From positions 124,001 to 188,000 of the forward strand of contig CAVRCT010000007.1 of assembly GCA_963719645.1 (NCBI GenBank): a DNA stretch of 64,000 nucleotides, written 5' to 3'. This DNA comes from CAVRCT01 sp963719645 (GTDB lineage: Bacteria; Pseudomonadota; Gammaproteobacteria; DSM-16500). The position numbers were made by a program, and so were the translations under genes. Shown one piece after another: positions 45,806 to 53,921 of this stretch (its first letter is position 1; the number at the start of each line of letters is the position of its first letter). The notes beneath the pieces were generated by a model. That model made no database searches and was not told where the DNA came from. It saw only the letters and a program-made list of their open reading frames with translations.

Positions 45806-46924
45806 TTAGCATACTCCCAAACTTTGTAAAAGTTGCCAACAAATAAACTCGACTGCATATTGTTTAACTCGGCTGCCGCGAAATGGAATTTCGACAGACA
45901 ACTCTTTTTGAGTCATTGAGTTTTTAATATGAAGATTAGTTTGAGTGACGGAAGCTGCTTGCCAATATTCGTCTAATCCTTGGATGGAAATTTGTGTGGT
46001 AGGGGTTTCTTCAGAGGTAAAAAGTAAATGCGCTGCGGTTTTCGGCGTTTTTAATACCGATTCCAATAAACCGCCGGTGGCTTGATCGCAGATTTGTAAA
46101 ATGACATCCGGCCGCGCAGCTATTTTTTCGCGCAACAATTCAGACGCCATGTGTTGGCCATCGCCAATTAAGAAAGGGGCAATGGCTTGTTCAATTTGCG
46201 GGACGAGTTGATTGAAATCGTTTGCATCCGTGGCATGTAATTTAAATTCAAGATAGGGATAAAATAAACGGTAGCCTGTCGTGCACGCAAACGGTTTTGC
46301 GAGTTGATCTAATATTTCGGCGATATGTCCCTCACTGACGCCGAACAATAACCAATTTTTATGGAAATCTATTTTTTGAAAGCCTGCTTTTTTTAATTCA
46401 GGTAAGACAGCTTCATGCAGCATGGGTAAACATTCTTGCGGAGGCCCTGGCAACATAAAAATTAATTTTTGTTGATGATGCATGATGCAACCTGCCGCAG
46501 TGCCATTTGGATTGGGAATGACGGTGGCATTTTCTGGGAATAACGCTTGCTGACGATTAGATTCAGGTGGCGTGTGGTAACCGAATCGATGGAGTCGTTC
46601 GACAATGATTTGCCAAGATTCTTCGTGAAAAACCAGGGGTATTTGGGTGGCATGCGCGAGTGCGAAACGGGTTAAATCATCTGAGGTGGGTCCGAGACCG
46701 CCGGTTATAATCAAGGCATCATGTGTAATGAGCAAAAAATCGATGGCGCGTTCCATGTCGGCAATGATATCAGGCGTGACCATGTGCATTCCAATATGCA
46801 TACCATGATCAAACAGCTTACGTGCAATCTCTTGTGAATTGGTATTTAAAATATCGCCGTTACTGATTTCATCACCAGTGGCTAGCAAGGCAATTTGATG
46901 TGATTGAACCGTTTCTCGCGTCAT
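45806..46924 (-). CDS. CinA-like protein with degenerate C-terminal domain
   Basis: 372 residues. The N-terminal half is a clear MoaB/MogA-like CinA domain (IALLATGDEISNGDILNTNS, ALIITGGLGPTSDDLTRFALA, NPNGTAAGC, MLPGPPQECLPM), which acts on ADP-ribose and nucleotide pyrophosphates in the family. The C-terminal part should be the PncC-like nicotinamide-nucleotide deamidase. It is short (about 105 residues), and the expected ESCTGG motif reads CDQATGGLLES, lacking the Ser. That activity is probably lost. It lies downstream of the rplS terminator. Confidence 0.85.
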   Translation of the reverse strand: MTRETVQSHQIALLATGDEISNGDILNTNSQEIARKLFDHGMHIGMHMVTPDIIADMERAIDFLLITHDALIITGGLGPTSDDLTRFALAHATQIPLVFHEESWQIIVERLHRFGYHTPPESNRQQALFPENATVIPNPNGTAAGCIMHHQQKLIFMLPGPPQECLPMLHEAVLPELKKAGFQKIDFHKNWLLFGVSEGHIAEILDQLAKPFACTTGYRLFYPYLEFKLHATDANDFNQLVPQIEQAIAPFLIGDGQHMASELLREKIAARPDVILQICDQATGGLLESVLKTPKTAAHLLFTSEETPTTQISIQGLDEYWQAASVTQTNLHIKNSMTQKELSVEIPFRGSRVKQYAVEFICWQLLQSLGVC

Positions 46925-47028
46925 GCCATTTTAACTGTGGGTGGAGGTGGAAATGATTATACGTGAAATGGGGGAATAGGGAAGTGTTGGTGGATGAGGG
47001 TTATTGGGGGCGCTCAGGATGACAGTAT

Positions 47029-47057
47029 AAAAAAAGGCGCCTGCGGCGCCTTTTTTT
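47029..47057. terminator. Bidirectional Rho-independent terminator after rplS
   Basis: The hairpin GGCGCC-TGC-GGCGCC is flanked by seven A on one side and seven T on the other. It lies 16 bp beyond the rplS stop, as expected for the end of rpsP-rimM-trmD-rplS. It could also stop transcription coming the other way. Confidence 0.88.
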
Positions 47058-47072
47058 ATCAATAGATCAATT

Positions 47073-47513
47073 TTATTCAGTAGCAGGTGTTTCAGCTGAA
47101 CTGTCATCATTGCCCGCATCATTCGCGACAACGGCTGCCGTGTTAGCGTTTGCAGATCGAACTGTTAGTTTTTCTTTAATACGTGCCGCTTTACCGCTTA
47201 ATTCACGCATGTAATACAATTTCGCACGACGTACATCGCCACGACGTTTTAATTCAACGCTGTCAACCACAGGGCTGTAAGTTTGAAATACGCGTTCAAC
47301 GCCGACACCATGAGAAATTTTACGCACGGTGAAAGATGAATTTAAACCACGGTTGCGTTTCGCAATGACCACGCCTTCAAATGACTGCAAACGAACGCGT
47401 TCACCTTCTTTGACTTTCACTTGGACAATCACCGTGTCGCCGGGTGAAAAATCAGGTAATGTTCGGGTGTTTTGCATTTGTTCCGCTTCGAGAATTTGGA
47501 TAATGTTGCTCAT
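47073..47513 (-). CDS. rplS: 50S ribosomal protein L19
   Basis: Structural protein at the 30S-50S interface. It has 146 residues against a usual 115-120. The core (FSPGDTVIVQVKVKEGERVRLQSFEGVVIAKRN, GVGVERVFQTYSPVVDSVELKRRGDVRRAKLYYMRELSGKAARIKEKL) is intact. The last 30 residues form an Ala/Asn/Asp-rich acidic extension. It is the last gene of the rpsP operon, 21 bp after trmD, and is followed by a strong terminator. Confidence 0.97.
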   Translation of the reverse strand: MSNIIQILEAEQMQNTRTLPDFSPGDTVIVQVKVKEGERVRLQSFEGVVIAKRNRGLNSSFTVRKISHGVGVERVFQTYSPVVDSVELKRRGDVRRAKLYYMRELSGKAARIKEKLTVRSANANTAAVVANDAGNDDSSAETPATE

Positions 47514-47534
47514 AAGTATTTCCTCAATAAAAAT

Positions 47535-48275
47535 TCATTTTTCACTTTGTTCATTCTTAAATTCATCAAGCAATTCTAATTCCAATTGGCTTAATTGCTT
47601 TTTTGCCAACAAATCAGGGCGTTTTTGCCAGGTGACGCCAAGTGCTTGTTTCAATCGCCAACGTTCAATGGCTTGATGATTACCGCTCATCAAAACGTCT
47701 GGTACGCTCAACCCCTGAAAATCATCCGGTCGAGTATATTGGGGATATTTTAATAACCCTGCGCTCAGTGAATCCTTCGCTGCCGAGTCTTCATGCCCCA
47801 ATGCGCCGGGTATTAAGCGCGTTATCGCATCCATCATGACCATGGCGGCTAATTCCCCGCCAGAAAGGATGTAATCACCCACCGACCATTCTTCATCCAC
47901 TTCCAGTGCGAATAACCGTTCATCAATTCCTTCATAACGGCCCGCAATAAAAAGTAAGCTTTCATTCATTCGCAATGCATGAGCTGCCGGTTGATCAAAC
48001 ACCTTGCCTTGCGGTGATAAGTAAATCACTTTAGGCGGTATTGGCGCAGCCTTTTTTGCATGGTGAATCGCATCTTGCAATGGTTGAGTCATCATCAGCA
48101 TGCCAGGGCCACCGCCGTAAGGCCGGTCATCCACGTTGCGATGCTTGCTCTGGGTGAAATCTCTGGGGTTCCAGTGATTCACTTGAATCAAACCATCTTT
48201 CAATGCGCGTCCGGTAATACCATATTCCAGTGTGTTAAACATCTCTGGAAATAATGTAATGACACCGAACCACAC
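47535..48275 (-). CDS. trmD: tRNA (guanine-37-N1)-methyltransferase
   Basis: SAM-dependent SPOUT methyltransferase acting on G37 next to the anticodon. The 246-residue protein carries DDRPYGGGPGMLMM (about 50-63), AGRYEGIDERL and the knot motif WSVGDYILSGGELAAMVMMDAI, then SLSAGLLKYPQYTRP. It is adjacent to the rimM stop (no gap) and upstream of rplS, the conserved order. Confidence 0.97.
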   Translation of the reverse strand: MWFGVITLFPEMFNTLEYGITGRALKDGLIQVNHWNPRDFTQSKHRNVDDRPYGGGPGMLMMTQPLQDAIHHAKKAAPIPPKVIYLSPQGKVFDQPAAHALRMNESLLFIAGRYEGIDERLFALEVDEEWSVGDYILSGGELAAMVMMDAITRLIPGALGHEDSAAKDSLSAGLLKYPQYTRPDDFQGLSVPDVLMSGNHQAIERWRLKQALGVTWQKRPDLLAKKQLSQLELELLDEFKNEQSEK

Positions 48276-48788
48276 TTAAATTAATTCCCAATCGACCTGC
48301 ATGATTTTTTTGTCTAAATCAATGCGGGTTACTACTTTGCCGGGCAGATAAGGAATGCCATATTCTTTATCGTTTGCTTTAATCACCATGACATCATTAC
48401 TGCCCGTCTCAATTAAATAAGCTATTTGACCCAGCGTTTCGCCGTGCTGGTTAATGACAGTTAGACCCTTTAAATCTGCCCAATAATATTCATTTTTCGT
48501 TAAGACCGGTAATTGCGTGCGTTTAATCGCAATGTGTTTGCCAGTCAGTAAACGGGCTTCTTCAGGGGTATCATAACCTGTTAGCTTCACGACGATGACT
48601 TTGCCATGCTCGCGACCCGCGGTGACGTCAATGGCTTGCCAGCCTTGCTCGCTTTCCAGATACCAAGAGTGATATTGCAAAATATCTTTTATCTCTGCGG
48701 TATAGGAAAAAACTTTTAGCCAACCCTGAATGCCATAAGTTGAACCTAGCTTTCCTACGATGACAAATTCAGAGTCGGCTTTTTTCAT
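48276..48788 (-). CDS. rimM: Ribosome maturation factor RimM
   Basis: Assists late assembly of the 30S subunit head. The 170-residue protein has the N-terminal GKLGSTYGIQGWLKVFSYTAE segment and a PRC-barrel C-terminal domain (EYYWADLKGLTVINQHGETLGQIAYLIETGSNDVMVI, then IPYLPGKVVTRIDLDKKIMQVDW). It lies between rpsP and trmD. Confidence 0.96.
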   Translation of the reverse strand: MKKADSEFVIVGKLGSTYGIQGWLKVFSYTAEIKDILQYHSWYLESEQGWQAIDVTAGREHGKVIVVKLTGYDTPEEARLLTGKHIAIKRTQLPVLTKNEYYWADLKGLTVINQHGETLGQIAYLIETGSNDVMVIKANDKEYGIPYLPGKVVTRIDLDKKIMQVDWELI

Positions 48789-48811
48789 TCTTTCTGCTCA
48801 AACAACACGTA

Positions 48812-49084
48812 TTATTGTTGCGCGGTGGAACTGTTTGCAGCGTCTTTTTGGAATGTTTTAATTAACTGCTGAACGCGGTCAGAAGGTTGTGCACCTTTTG
48901 AGATCCAATATTGGATGCGTTCATCATTTAAAAGTAAGCGTACATCTTTGCCAGAAGCGATTGGGTTAAAATATCCAACTCGTTCAATGCAGCGGCTGTC
49001 ACGCGCGCGGCGTTTGTCAGCAACAACTACATGATAAAAAGGGCGTTTCTTAGCTCCACCCCGTGATAAGCGAATGACTACCAT
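48812..49084 (-). CDS. rpsP: 30S ribosomal protein S16
   Basis: Structural protein of the small subunit. From ATG 49084 it has 90 residues and begins MVVIRLSRGGAKKRPFYHVVVADKR, the family N-terminus. An in-frame extension to 49126 is not conserved. RIQYWISKGAQPSDRVQQLIK completes the pattern. It is the first gene of rpsP-rimM-trmD-rplS. A 300-bp palindromic insertion separates it from ffh. Confidence 0.96.
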   Translation of the reverse strand: MVVIRLSRGGAKKRPFYHVVVADKRRARDSRCIERVGYFNPIASGKDVRLLLNDERIQYWISKGAQPSDRVQQLIKTFQKDAANSSTAQQ

Positions 49085-49167
49085 TCTATTTAAATTCCTC
49101 GTAAATCGGTTATATACAAAGGCCATGGATTATACGCGAGTTTTTGGGAGTTGCAAGCAGACCCTAG

Positions 49168-49467
49168 CATATACTTACCCACAAGTCTAAAAGCCCTACA
49201 CCTTTCGCTTAAAAGTAGGCTGTCGTCCCGGAATTTACTGGCGCTTAATGAGCGCTTTTTGCGAATTTAGCGCCAGTTAATGTCCGGGATCCATTTTGCT
49301 TAAAGCACGCAAGTTAAAAAGCACGAAGGCGGTAAATTGAAAATGGATCCCGGACATTAAGTAGCTCTAAACGAGCAAAGGCGCTCGTTAAGAGCTACTA
49401 AATTCCGGGACGACAGCCTACTTTTAAGCGAAAGGTGTAGGGCTTTTAGACTTGTGGGAACGATATG
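49168..49467. repeat. Palindromic repeat family A, copy A3, with 8-bp flanking duplication
   Basis: A 300-bp element with inverted ends CATAT...CCCACAAGTCTAAAAGCC and complement, continuing through CTACACCTTTCGCTTAAAAG into the family A core (CTGTCGTCCCGGAATTTA, TGGCGC hairpin, AGTAGCTC hairpin). The 8-bp word GACCCTAG lies exactly outside both ends (49160-49167 and 49468-49475), as expected of a target duplication. It has longer outer arms than A1 and A2. It fills the rpsP-ffh gap and ends at the ffh stop. No ORF. Confidence 0.88.
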
Positions 49468-49475
49468 GACCCTAG

Positions 49476-50843
49476 CTAACCCCCAAACGGCATACCACCT
49501 GGAAACTTAGAGGATAGCCCACGCATCATTTTCATCAAGCCGCCTTGTTTCGAGAATTTCTTCATCATTTTTTGCATCATCGTAAATTGCTTTAATAAAC
49601 GATTTACGGCTTGAATATCGGTACCAGAGCCCATGGCAATTCGGCGTTTGCGGGAGCCGTTAATTAACCCGGGCAACCGGCGTTCTTTTTTGGTCATGGA
49701 ATTAATAATGGCTTCAATTTCCACAAGGGTTTTATCATTCATTTTATCTTTGGCGGCTTGCGGTAAATTGCCCATGCCAGGCAATTTATTCATGATACCC
49801 ATCATGCCGCCCATTTGGCTGATTTGGCGTAATTGGTCGCGAAAATCTTCTAAATTAAACGCTCGGCCTTTTTTAATTTTATTCGCGAGTTTAGTGGCTT
49901 TATCCCGATCAATGGTCCGCTCTGCTTCTTCTACCAACGTTAAAATATCGCCCATGCCTAAAATGCGGGAAGCGACGCGGTCGGGATAAAAAGGTTCAAG
50001 CGCATCGATTTTTTCACCGATACCTAAAAATTTAATCGGTTTGCCGGTGATTTGACGAATGGATAATGCCGCGCCGCCGCGTGCATCGCCGTCGGTTTTT
50101 GTTAAAATCACACCGGTTAAGGGTAAGGCCGCATTAAACGCATTTGCCGTATTCGCGGCATCTTGACCGGTCATGCTGTCGACCACAAACAATGTCTCGA
50201 TGGGATGGATTGCGCCGTGTAGCTGTTTGATTTCGGCCATCATTTCATCATCAATATGCAATCGGCCAGCCGTATCGATAATCACGACATCAATTAATTT
50301 TGCTTTCGCGGCTTGGATCGCGCCTTCGGCGATTGTAATGGGATTTTGATCAGGCGAGCTTGGATAAAAGGTTGCATTGACTTGGCCTGCGAGGGTTTCT
50401 AATTGTTGGATAGCCGCTGGGCGGTAAATATCGGCGCTGGTCACTAAGACCGATTTTTTTTGTGTTTGGATCAGCCAGCGAGCCAGTTTGGCAACGGTGG
50501 TTGTTTTGCCTGAGCCTTGTAGTCCGGCCATTAAAATCACGGCAGGCGGTTGGGTTTGCAAATTCAATGTGTCAGAAAATTCACCCATTAATTTGACTAA
50601 TTCGGTATGGACTAATTTGATGAGTGCTTGACCGGGGGTCAGGCTTTCCATGACATCTACACCGATCGCTTGTGCTTGAATGTCTTCAATAAATTGTTTG
50701 ACGACGGGTAATGCAACATCGGCTTCTAATAAAGCCAGACGGATGTCGCGCAGGGTCTCTTTAATGTTTTCTTCGGTGAGGCGTCCTCGACCGCTTAAAT
50801 TTTTAAGTACTTTGGTTAATCGTTCTGAAAGATTTGCGAACAT
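49476..50843 (-). CDS. ffh: Signal recognition particle protein Ffh
   Basis: GTPase that with 4.5S RNA brings nascent membrane proteins to FtsY. The 455-residue protein has the N domain, then the G domain with AGLQGSGKTT (106-115), DTAGRLHID and TKTDGDARGGAAL. The Met-rich M domain ends MMRGLSSKFPGGMPFGG. Its stop codon abuts the flanking duplication of the A3 repeat. It is on the same strand as rpsP, the normal arrangement apart from the insertion. Confidence 0.98.
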   Translation of the reverse strand: MFANLSERLTKVLKNLSGRGRLTEENIKETLRDIRLALLEADVALPVVKQFIEDIQAQAIGVDVMESLTPGQALIKLVHTELVKLMGEFSDTLNLQTQPPAVILMAGLQGSGKTTTVAKLARWLIQTQKKSVLVTSADIYRPAAIQQLETLAGQVNATFYPSSPDQNPITIAEGAIQAAKAKLIDVVIIDTAGRLHIDDEMMAEIKQLHGAIHPIETLFVVDSMTGQDAANTANAFNAALPLTGVILTKTDGDARGGAALSIRQITGKPIKFLGIGEKIDALEPFYPDRVASRILGMGDILTLVEEAERTIDRDKATKLANKIKKGRAFNLEDFRDQLRQISQMGGMMGIMNKLPGMGNLPQAAKDKMNDKTLVEIEAIINSMTKKERRLPGLINGSRKRRIAMGSGTDIQAVNRLLKQFTMMQKMMKKFSKQGGLMKMMRGLSSKFPGGMPFGG

Positions 50844-50928
50844 GTGTTTAGGCTCTTCGTATAGTGAAAAAGTGGGTGGAAGTATAACTCAGGGGGGATT
50901 GATATTTCTACACTGTCATTGTGCTCAT

Positions 50929-51154
50929 TTTTATACACCCCCCCCTTGTTCCCCCTTTTTGAAAAGGTGTTGTTGCGTAATTCACGCACCGTCATTGCGA
51001 GGAGCGTTTTTTGCGACGAAGCAATCCAGTTTTAGACTTAAGTATCAAAAACTGGATTGCTTCGTCGCAAAAAACGCTCCTCGCAATGACGGAAGTGGGA
51101 ATTACGCAACAACGCCCTTTGAAAAAGGGGGAACAAGGGGGATTTGGATAAAAA
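50929..51154. repeat. Palindromic repeat family C, copy C3, carrying nested palindromes
   Basis: The outer arms are TTTTATACACCCCCCC, TTGTTCCCCCTTTTTGAAAAG and their complements. A second pair of arms (GGTGTTGTTGCGTAATTC and GAATTACGCAACAACGCC) sits inside, and the B3 element sits inside that. Three concentric palindromes therefore share one centre. They fill the gap between ffh and the membrane-protein gene. No ORF. Confidence 0.87.
50990..51091. repeat. Palindromic repeat family B, copy B3 (nested in C3)
   Basis: A 102-bp hairpin with arms CGTCATTGCGAGGAGCG and TTTTTTGCGACGAAGCAATC and exact complements. Only the loop differs from B2. It is the innermost part of the nested C3 structure. 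Confidence 0.9.
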
Positions 51155-51167
51155 GCAATATTCAATT

Positions 51168-52445
51168 TTAGGATGTTGGCATCCGCGTAACAAACACATG
51201 CGGACGATAAGTCGCCATCGATGCGGCTTGATCGCTGGCAGCGCGCTCAGTAGGCAGAAGCGTTCTTGTTGGAGCCGATTCAGATTGTTTTTTCCAAAAT
51301 TTCCAGAATATTTTCGGCACAAATGTCGAAGACTCATCTGTTGGCGAAGACGCTGCAACCGCAGCAGAATCAGCCAATGAAATATCACGAAACTCACTTA
51401 AGTCAATTGCATTCAGATCAATCAAATCAAATGATTCGCCGCCTAACAGGGTATGACTAAGATTACCGGCTTTTTCATCTGCGTTTTTCCCCTCGTCGTT
51501 CGCGGATTTTCTTTCCAATACATCGAGCTCGATTTCAGCGAGTTCGATCTCTTTTCGGCAGAATAAGTAGCCCAATATTTTATGAACCAGGCTATCCGCT
51601 AAGGGGTAAATATATAACGAATAGATAACGGTATCCCGCATACCTGCACCGGCTGAAAATACTTGTGCAACTTCCTCAGTGACCAGTAAGTTTAAGGGAT
51701 AAGGTAAGGTAGCTGTTGGATCGGTCATCATATCTAAAATTAATTTGTACTGTGCAAAACCGATGATAGAACCAAAAAAGAATGACAGACAAAAAGCAAT
51801 AATATCTTCGTAGATAAATGTTTTATTGCCCAGCGCGGCTTTGAATTTATCGATGGCATCATCACAATTCTCACCGCCAAAAGAGGCATCATTGATACCA
51901 TTGGCGAGACCTAAAATCAGCACGACATATTGTACAATGGGATTGGTGATGCCAAATATGGCTGTCACGGAAACGAAGCTGCTCACGACATCTTGGCCTG
52001 CGCCAAAAATTAATAAAACACGTTTAACAAGTGTTTCTAGTGCTCTTGCGATAAATAGACCGCTCGAGAAGGGTTGCGGATTTTTCAAAGCAATTATTTT
52101 GTGTGCGAGCAATACTGCCGCGTGTTGATCTAATTTGAAAGTTGTTTCCAGATAAGTACGGATTGCATCTAAATTATTTAATGCGAGCATTTTTAAAATA
52201 TGTTCAGCTAATATTTCTTTACCGTTTTTGTCTTTTAATAAAGCTTCTTTAAGTGCTGCATTCTCGGGATGTTGTAACGCAATTTGCAAAAAACTCGCCA
52301 GATGAAACCACGTGTTATTGAAAGCATCTTTGTAAGCGCGTGTGGCGTCGGAGTAAACAGTATTTTTCTCGATAATCTCACGCGTGGCATTTAATGCAGC
52401 GCGTGTTTCAGAGAGTAATTTGCGAAACAACAAGTAGTTTTGCAA
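51168..52445 (-). CDS. C-terminal part of a frameshifted multi-pass membrane protein
   Basis: An unrecognised protein part of up to 425 residues. The frame has no ATG at its 5' end (only TTG 52445), and its open frame begins just inside the 3' end of the upstream ORF, so it is best read as the second half of one gene with 52462-53409. Hydrophobic segments lie at about 133-150, 155-187, 217-245 and 262-300. A hydrophilic acidic/Ser-rich tail of 125 residues follows, with a WKFWKK patch. Parts resemble the membrane region of the upstream half, suggesting an internal duplication. It may be a secreted host-membrane protein; function unknown. Confidence 0.6.
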   Translation of the reverse strand: MQNYLLFRKLLSETRAALNATREIIEKNTVYSDATRAYKDAFNNTWFHLASFLQIALQHPENAALKEALLKDKNGKEILAEHILKMLALNNLDAIRTYLETTFKLDQHAAVLLAHKIIALKNPQPFSSGLFIARALETLVKRVLLIFGAGQDVVSSFVSVTAIFGITNPIVQYVVLILGLANGINDASFGGENCDDAIDKFKAALGNKTFIYEDIIAFCLSFFFGSIIGFAQYKLILDMMTDPTATLPYPLNLLVTEEVAQVFSAGAGMRDTVIYSLYIYPLADSLVHKILGYLFCRKEIELAEIELDVLERKSANDEGKNADEKAGNLSHTLLGGESFDLIDLNAIDLSEFRDISLADSAAVAASSPTDESSTFVPKIFWKFWKKQSESAPTRTLLPTERAASDQAASMATYRPHVFVTRMPTS

Positions 52446-52461
52446 ACTTTCTGTGGGTATA

Positions 52462-53409
52462 TCAAGAGAGAGCGCAAAGGGTGCCTAAAAGATAGCAAAT
52501 TCCATCATCATTAATCCCAGCTATCTTCAAGTAATAAGCATTTGCAATTAAATCAGAAAAAAGCGCGTAAGCATTGGTAAGCAATGAAAGTATCAATACG
52601 ATTTTTTCTCGACAAGCAGACAGTTTTTCCCAGCCGGGTGGTTTAATGCCTTTGAGCAGGGCAATGAATTGATCCACACTCGAATTGGTATATTCTTGGG
52701 TAACGGCGCAATTTTGAATGAGATAGAGAATACTCACTGCCCAAGTGAATACGGTTGAATTTTCAAACATCCCTAACACTTTACCTGTAATGTATGCCAT
52801 CCCATCTTTAAATTGCACGCTGTCAGCAGTGGATGCAGCTAGCATGATAGTCCATTGAATTGCGCGGCGAATGGTAAGCCATTTTGCGTTTTGCAGTTCT
52901 GCTAGAATTTGCGCTGCTTTTATTTCTTCAAGCTCGGGTGTTTTGTGAACGAGAATTGTGCTTGATAATGCAGTTTTGAATTCTTGTTTTTTGTCGCTCG
53001 GCTCTTCATTGCTAAAAAGATCGGGATCGGTATTCGAATTTGAAACGTTAAGTTCAATCGGTGCGGGGGGTGTGTGATTCTCTTTTTCATCTGTTACGAA
53101 GGCATGTAAAGGCGGGTTATTAGGCACTGGCATAGCGTCTAAAGCGGAATCTAGAATCCGTTCAGCTTGTCCATTCGGTGCGCTGTCTTTTTCTAGGGGA
53201 ACATCAACCCATTCTTCTTCAGTCGATGGCGGAGGCGTTGCGTCTAATACAGAAGCAAGAATCTGTGCAGGCTTGTCATTCGCCGAATTGTTTTCACCTT
53301 TAGACGCATCAACCCATTCATCAACGTCGCTTGCGTCTTGCTCTACTTTAGAGGCGTCAGTCTGTTTTCCCTCATCTGGATCGATGTCGTCATGCTGTCG
53401 TGTATACAT
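52462..53409 (-). CDS. N-terminal part of the same frameshifted membrane protein
   Basis: 315 residues from ATG 53409. The first 160 are hydrophilic and very acidic. They contain two imperfect repeats of about 34 residues, each starting with EWVD and ending with a LDA-P pattern (LASVLDATPPP and LDSALDAMPVP). The rest has three hydrophobic segments. The ORF stops at TGA 52462-52464 directly after a (CT)4 tract; two more bases (one CT) would join it to the next ORF. Function unknown. Confidence 0.6.
   Translation of the reverse strand: MYTRQHDDIDPDEGKQTDASKVEQDASDVDEWVDASKGENNSANDKPAQILASVLDATPPPSTEEEWVDVPLEKDSAPNGQAERILDSALDAMPVPNNPPLHAFVTDEKENHTPPAPIELNVSNSNTDPDLFSNEEPSDKKQEFKTALSSTILVHKTPELEEIKAAQILAELQNAKWLTIRRAIQWTIMLAASTADSVQFKDGMAYITGKVLGMFENSTVFTWAVSILYLIQNCAVTQEYTNSSVDQFIALLKGIKPPGWEKLSACREKIVLILSLLTNAYALFSDLIANAYYLKIAGINDDGICYLLGTLCALS
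52465..52472 (-). repeat. (CT)4 tract at the frameshift point
   Basis: On the minus strand CTCTCTCT is followed by TGA in the upstream frame. Inserting one CT gives ...CALSLDIPTESLQNYLLFRK, which runs on into the downstream ORF. The tract is short for a phase-variation tract, so an ordinary 2-bp deletion or a sequencing error is also possible. Confidence 0.6.
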
Positions 53410-53597
53410 TGAGGTGTCTGTTGAACCCTAAAGGCAAAAGTTATTTTAATCAAAAAGTTATAAAAATAGAGACGAACAACAAACTATTTTGAAGGTTGCG
53501 TAATGGTATAGGGGAATTATTAAGAAATTATTAACAACGACAGGTTATTTATGGCATGCTTGATAACTGAAATTTGGCTTAGAGCGTCCCAGCAGGG

Positions 53598-53841
53598 CAT
53601 AGCCGTCAAGCTAAGATGAAGTTTGCTTAGAACGCCTTCCCCGCAGGGGGAAGGTGGCCGATAGGCCGGATGGGGGGATATAAAATTTTGCATTATTGGA
53701 ATATCGACGTTTTAAATAATGCTAAGAACATATCGTAGGATATCTTGGAGTATTGTTTTTATCCCCCCATCCGGCCTGTCGGCCACCTTCCCCCTGCGGG
53801 GAAGGCGTTCTAAGCAAGCTTATCTTAGCTTGACGCCTATG
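53598..53841. repeat. Palindromic repeat family E, copy E2
   Basis: A 244-bp element with outer ends CATAGCCGTCAAGCTAAG and CTTAGCTTGACGCCTATG, nearly the same as E1. The core is a different, near-perfect palindrome: AACGCCTTCCCCGCAGGGGG, AAGGTGGCCGATAGGCCGGA, TGGGGGGATA and complements around about 80 AT-rich bases. An open frame across its right arm is not a gene. The remaining 53410-53597 sequence shows nothing I recognise. Confidence 0.82.
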
Positions 53842-53921
53842 CCCCATAGGGTGAAGGCGTTAGTTCTAAGCAAAGTTTTCTTAGCATGTGCAATTGCAAT
53901 TATTTTTAAAGGAATTCGCAT

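Noticed and set aside
46931..47131. 66-aa minus-strand ORF after rplS
   Set aside because: It crosses the rplS terminator and the end of rplS in another frame.
51168..52445. Downstream half read as an independent gene with TTG start
   Set aside because: An in-frame TAG lies about 40 bp upstream and no ribosome site precedes the TTG; fusion through one extra CT gives a better protein.
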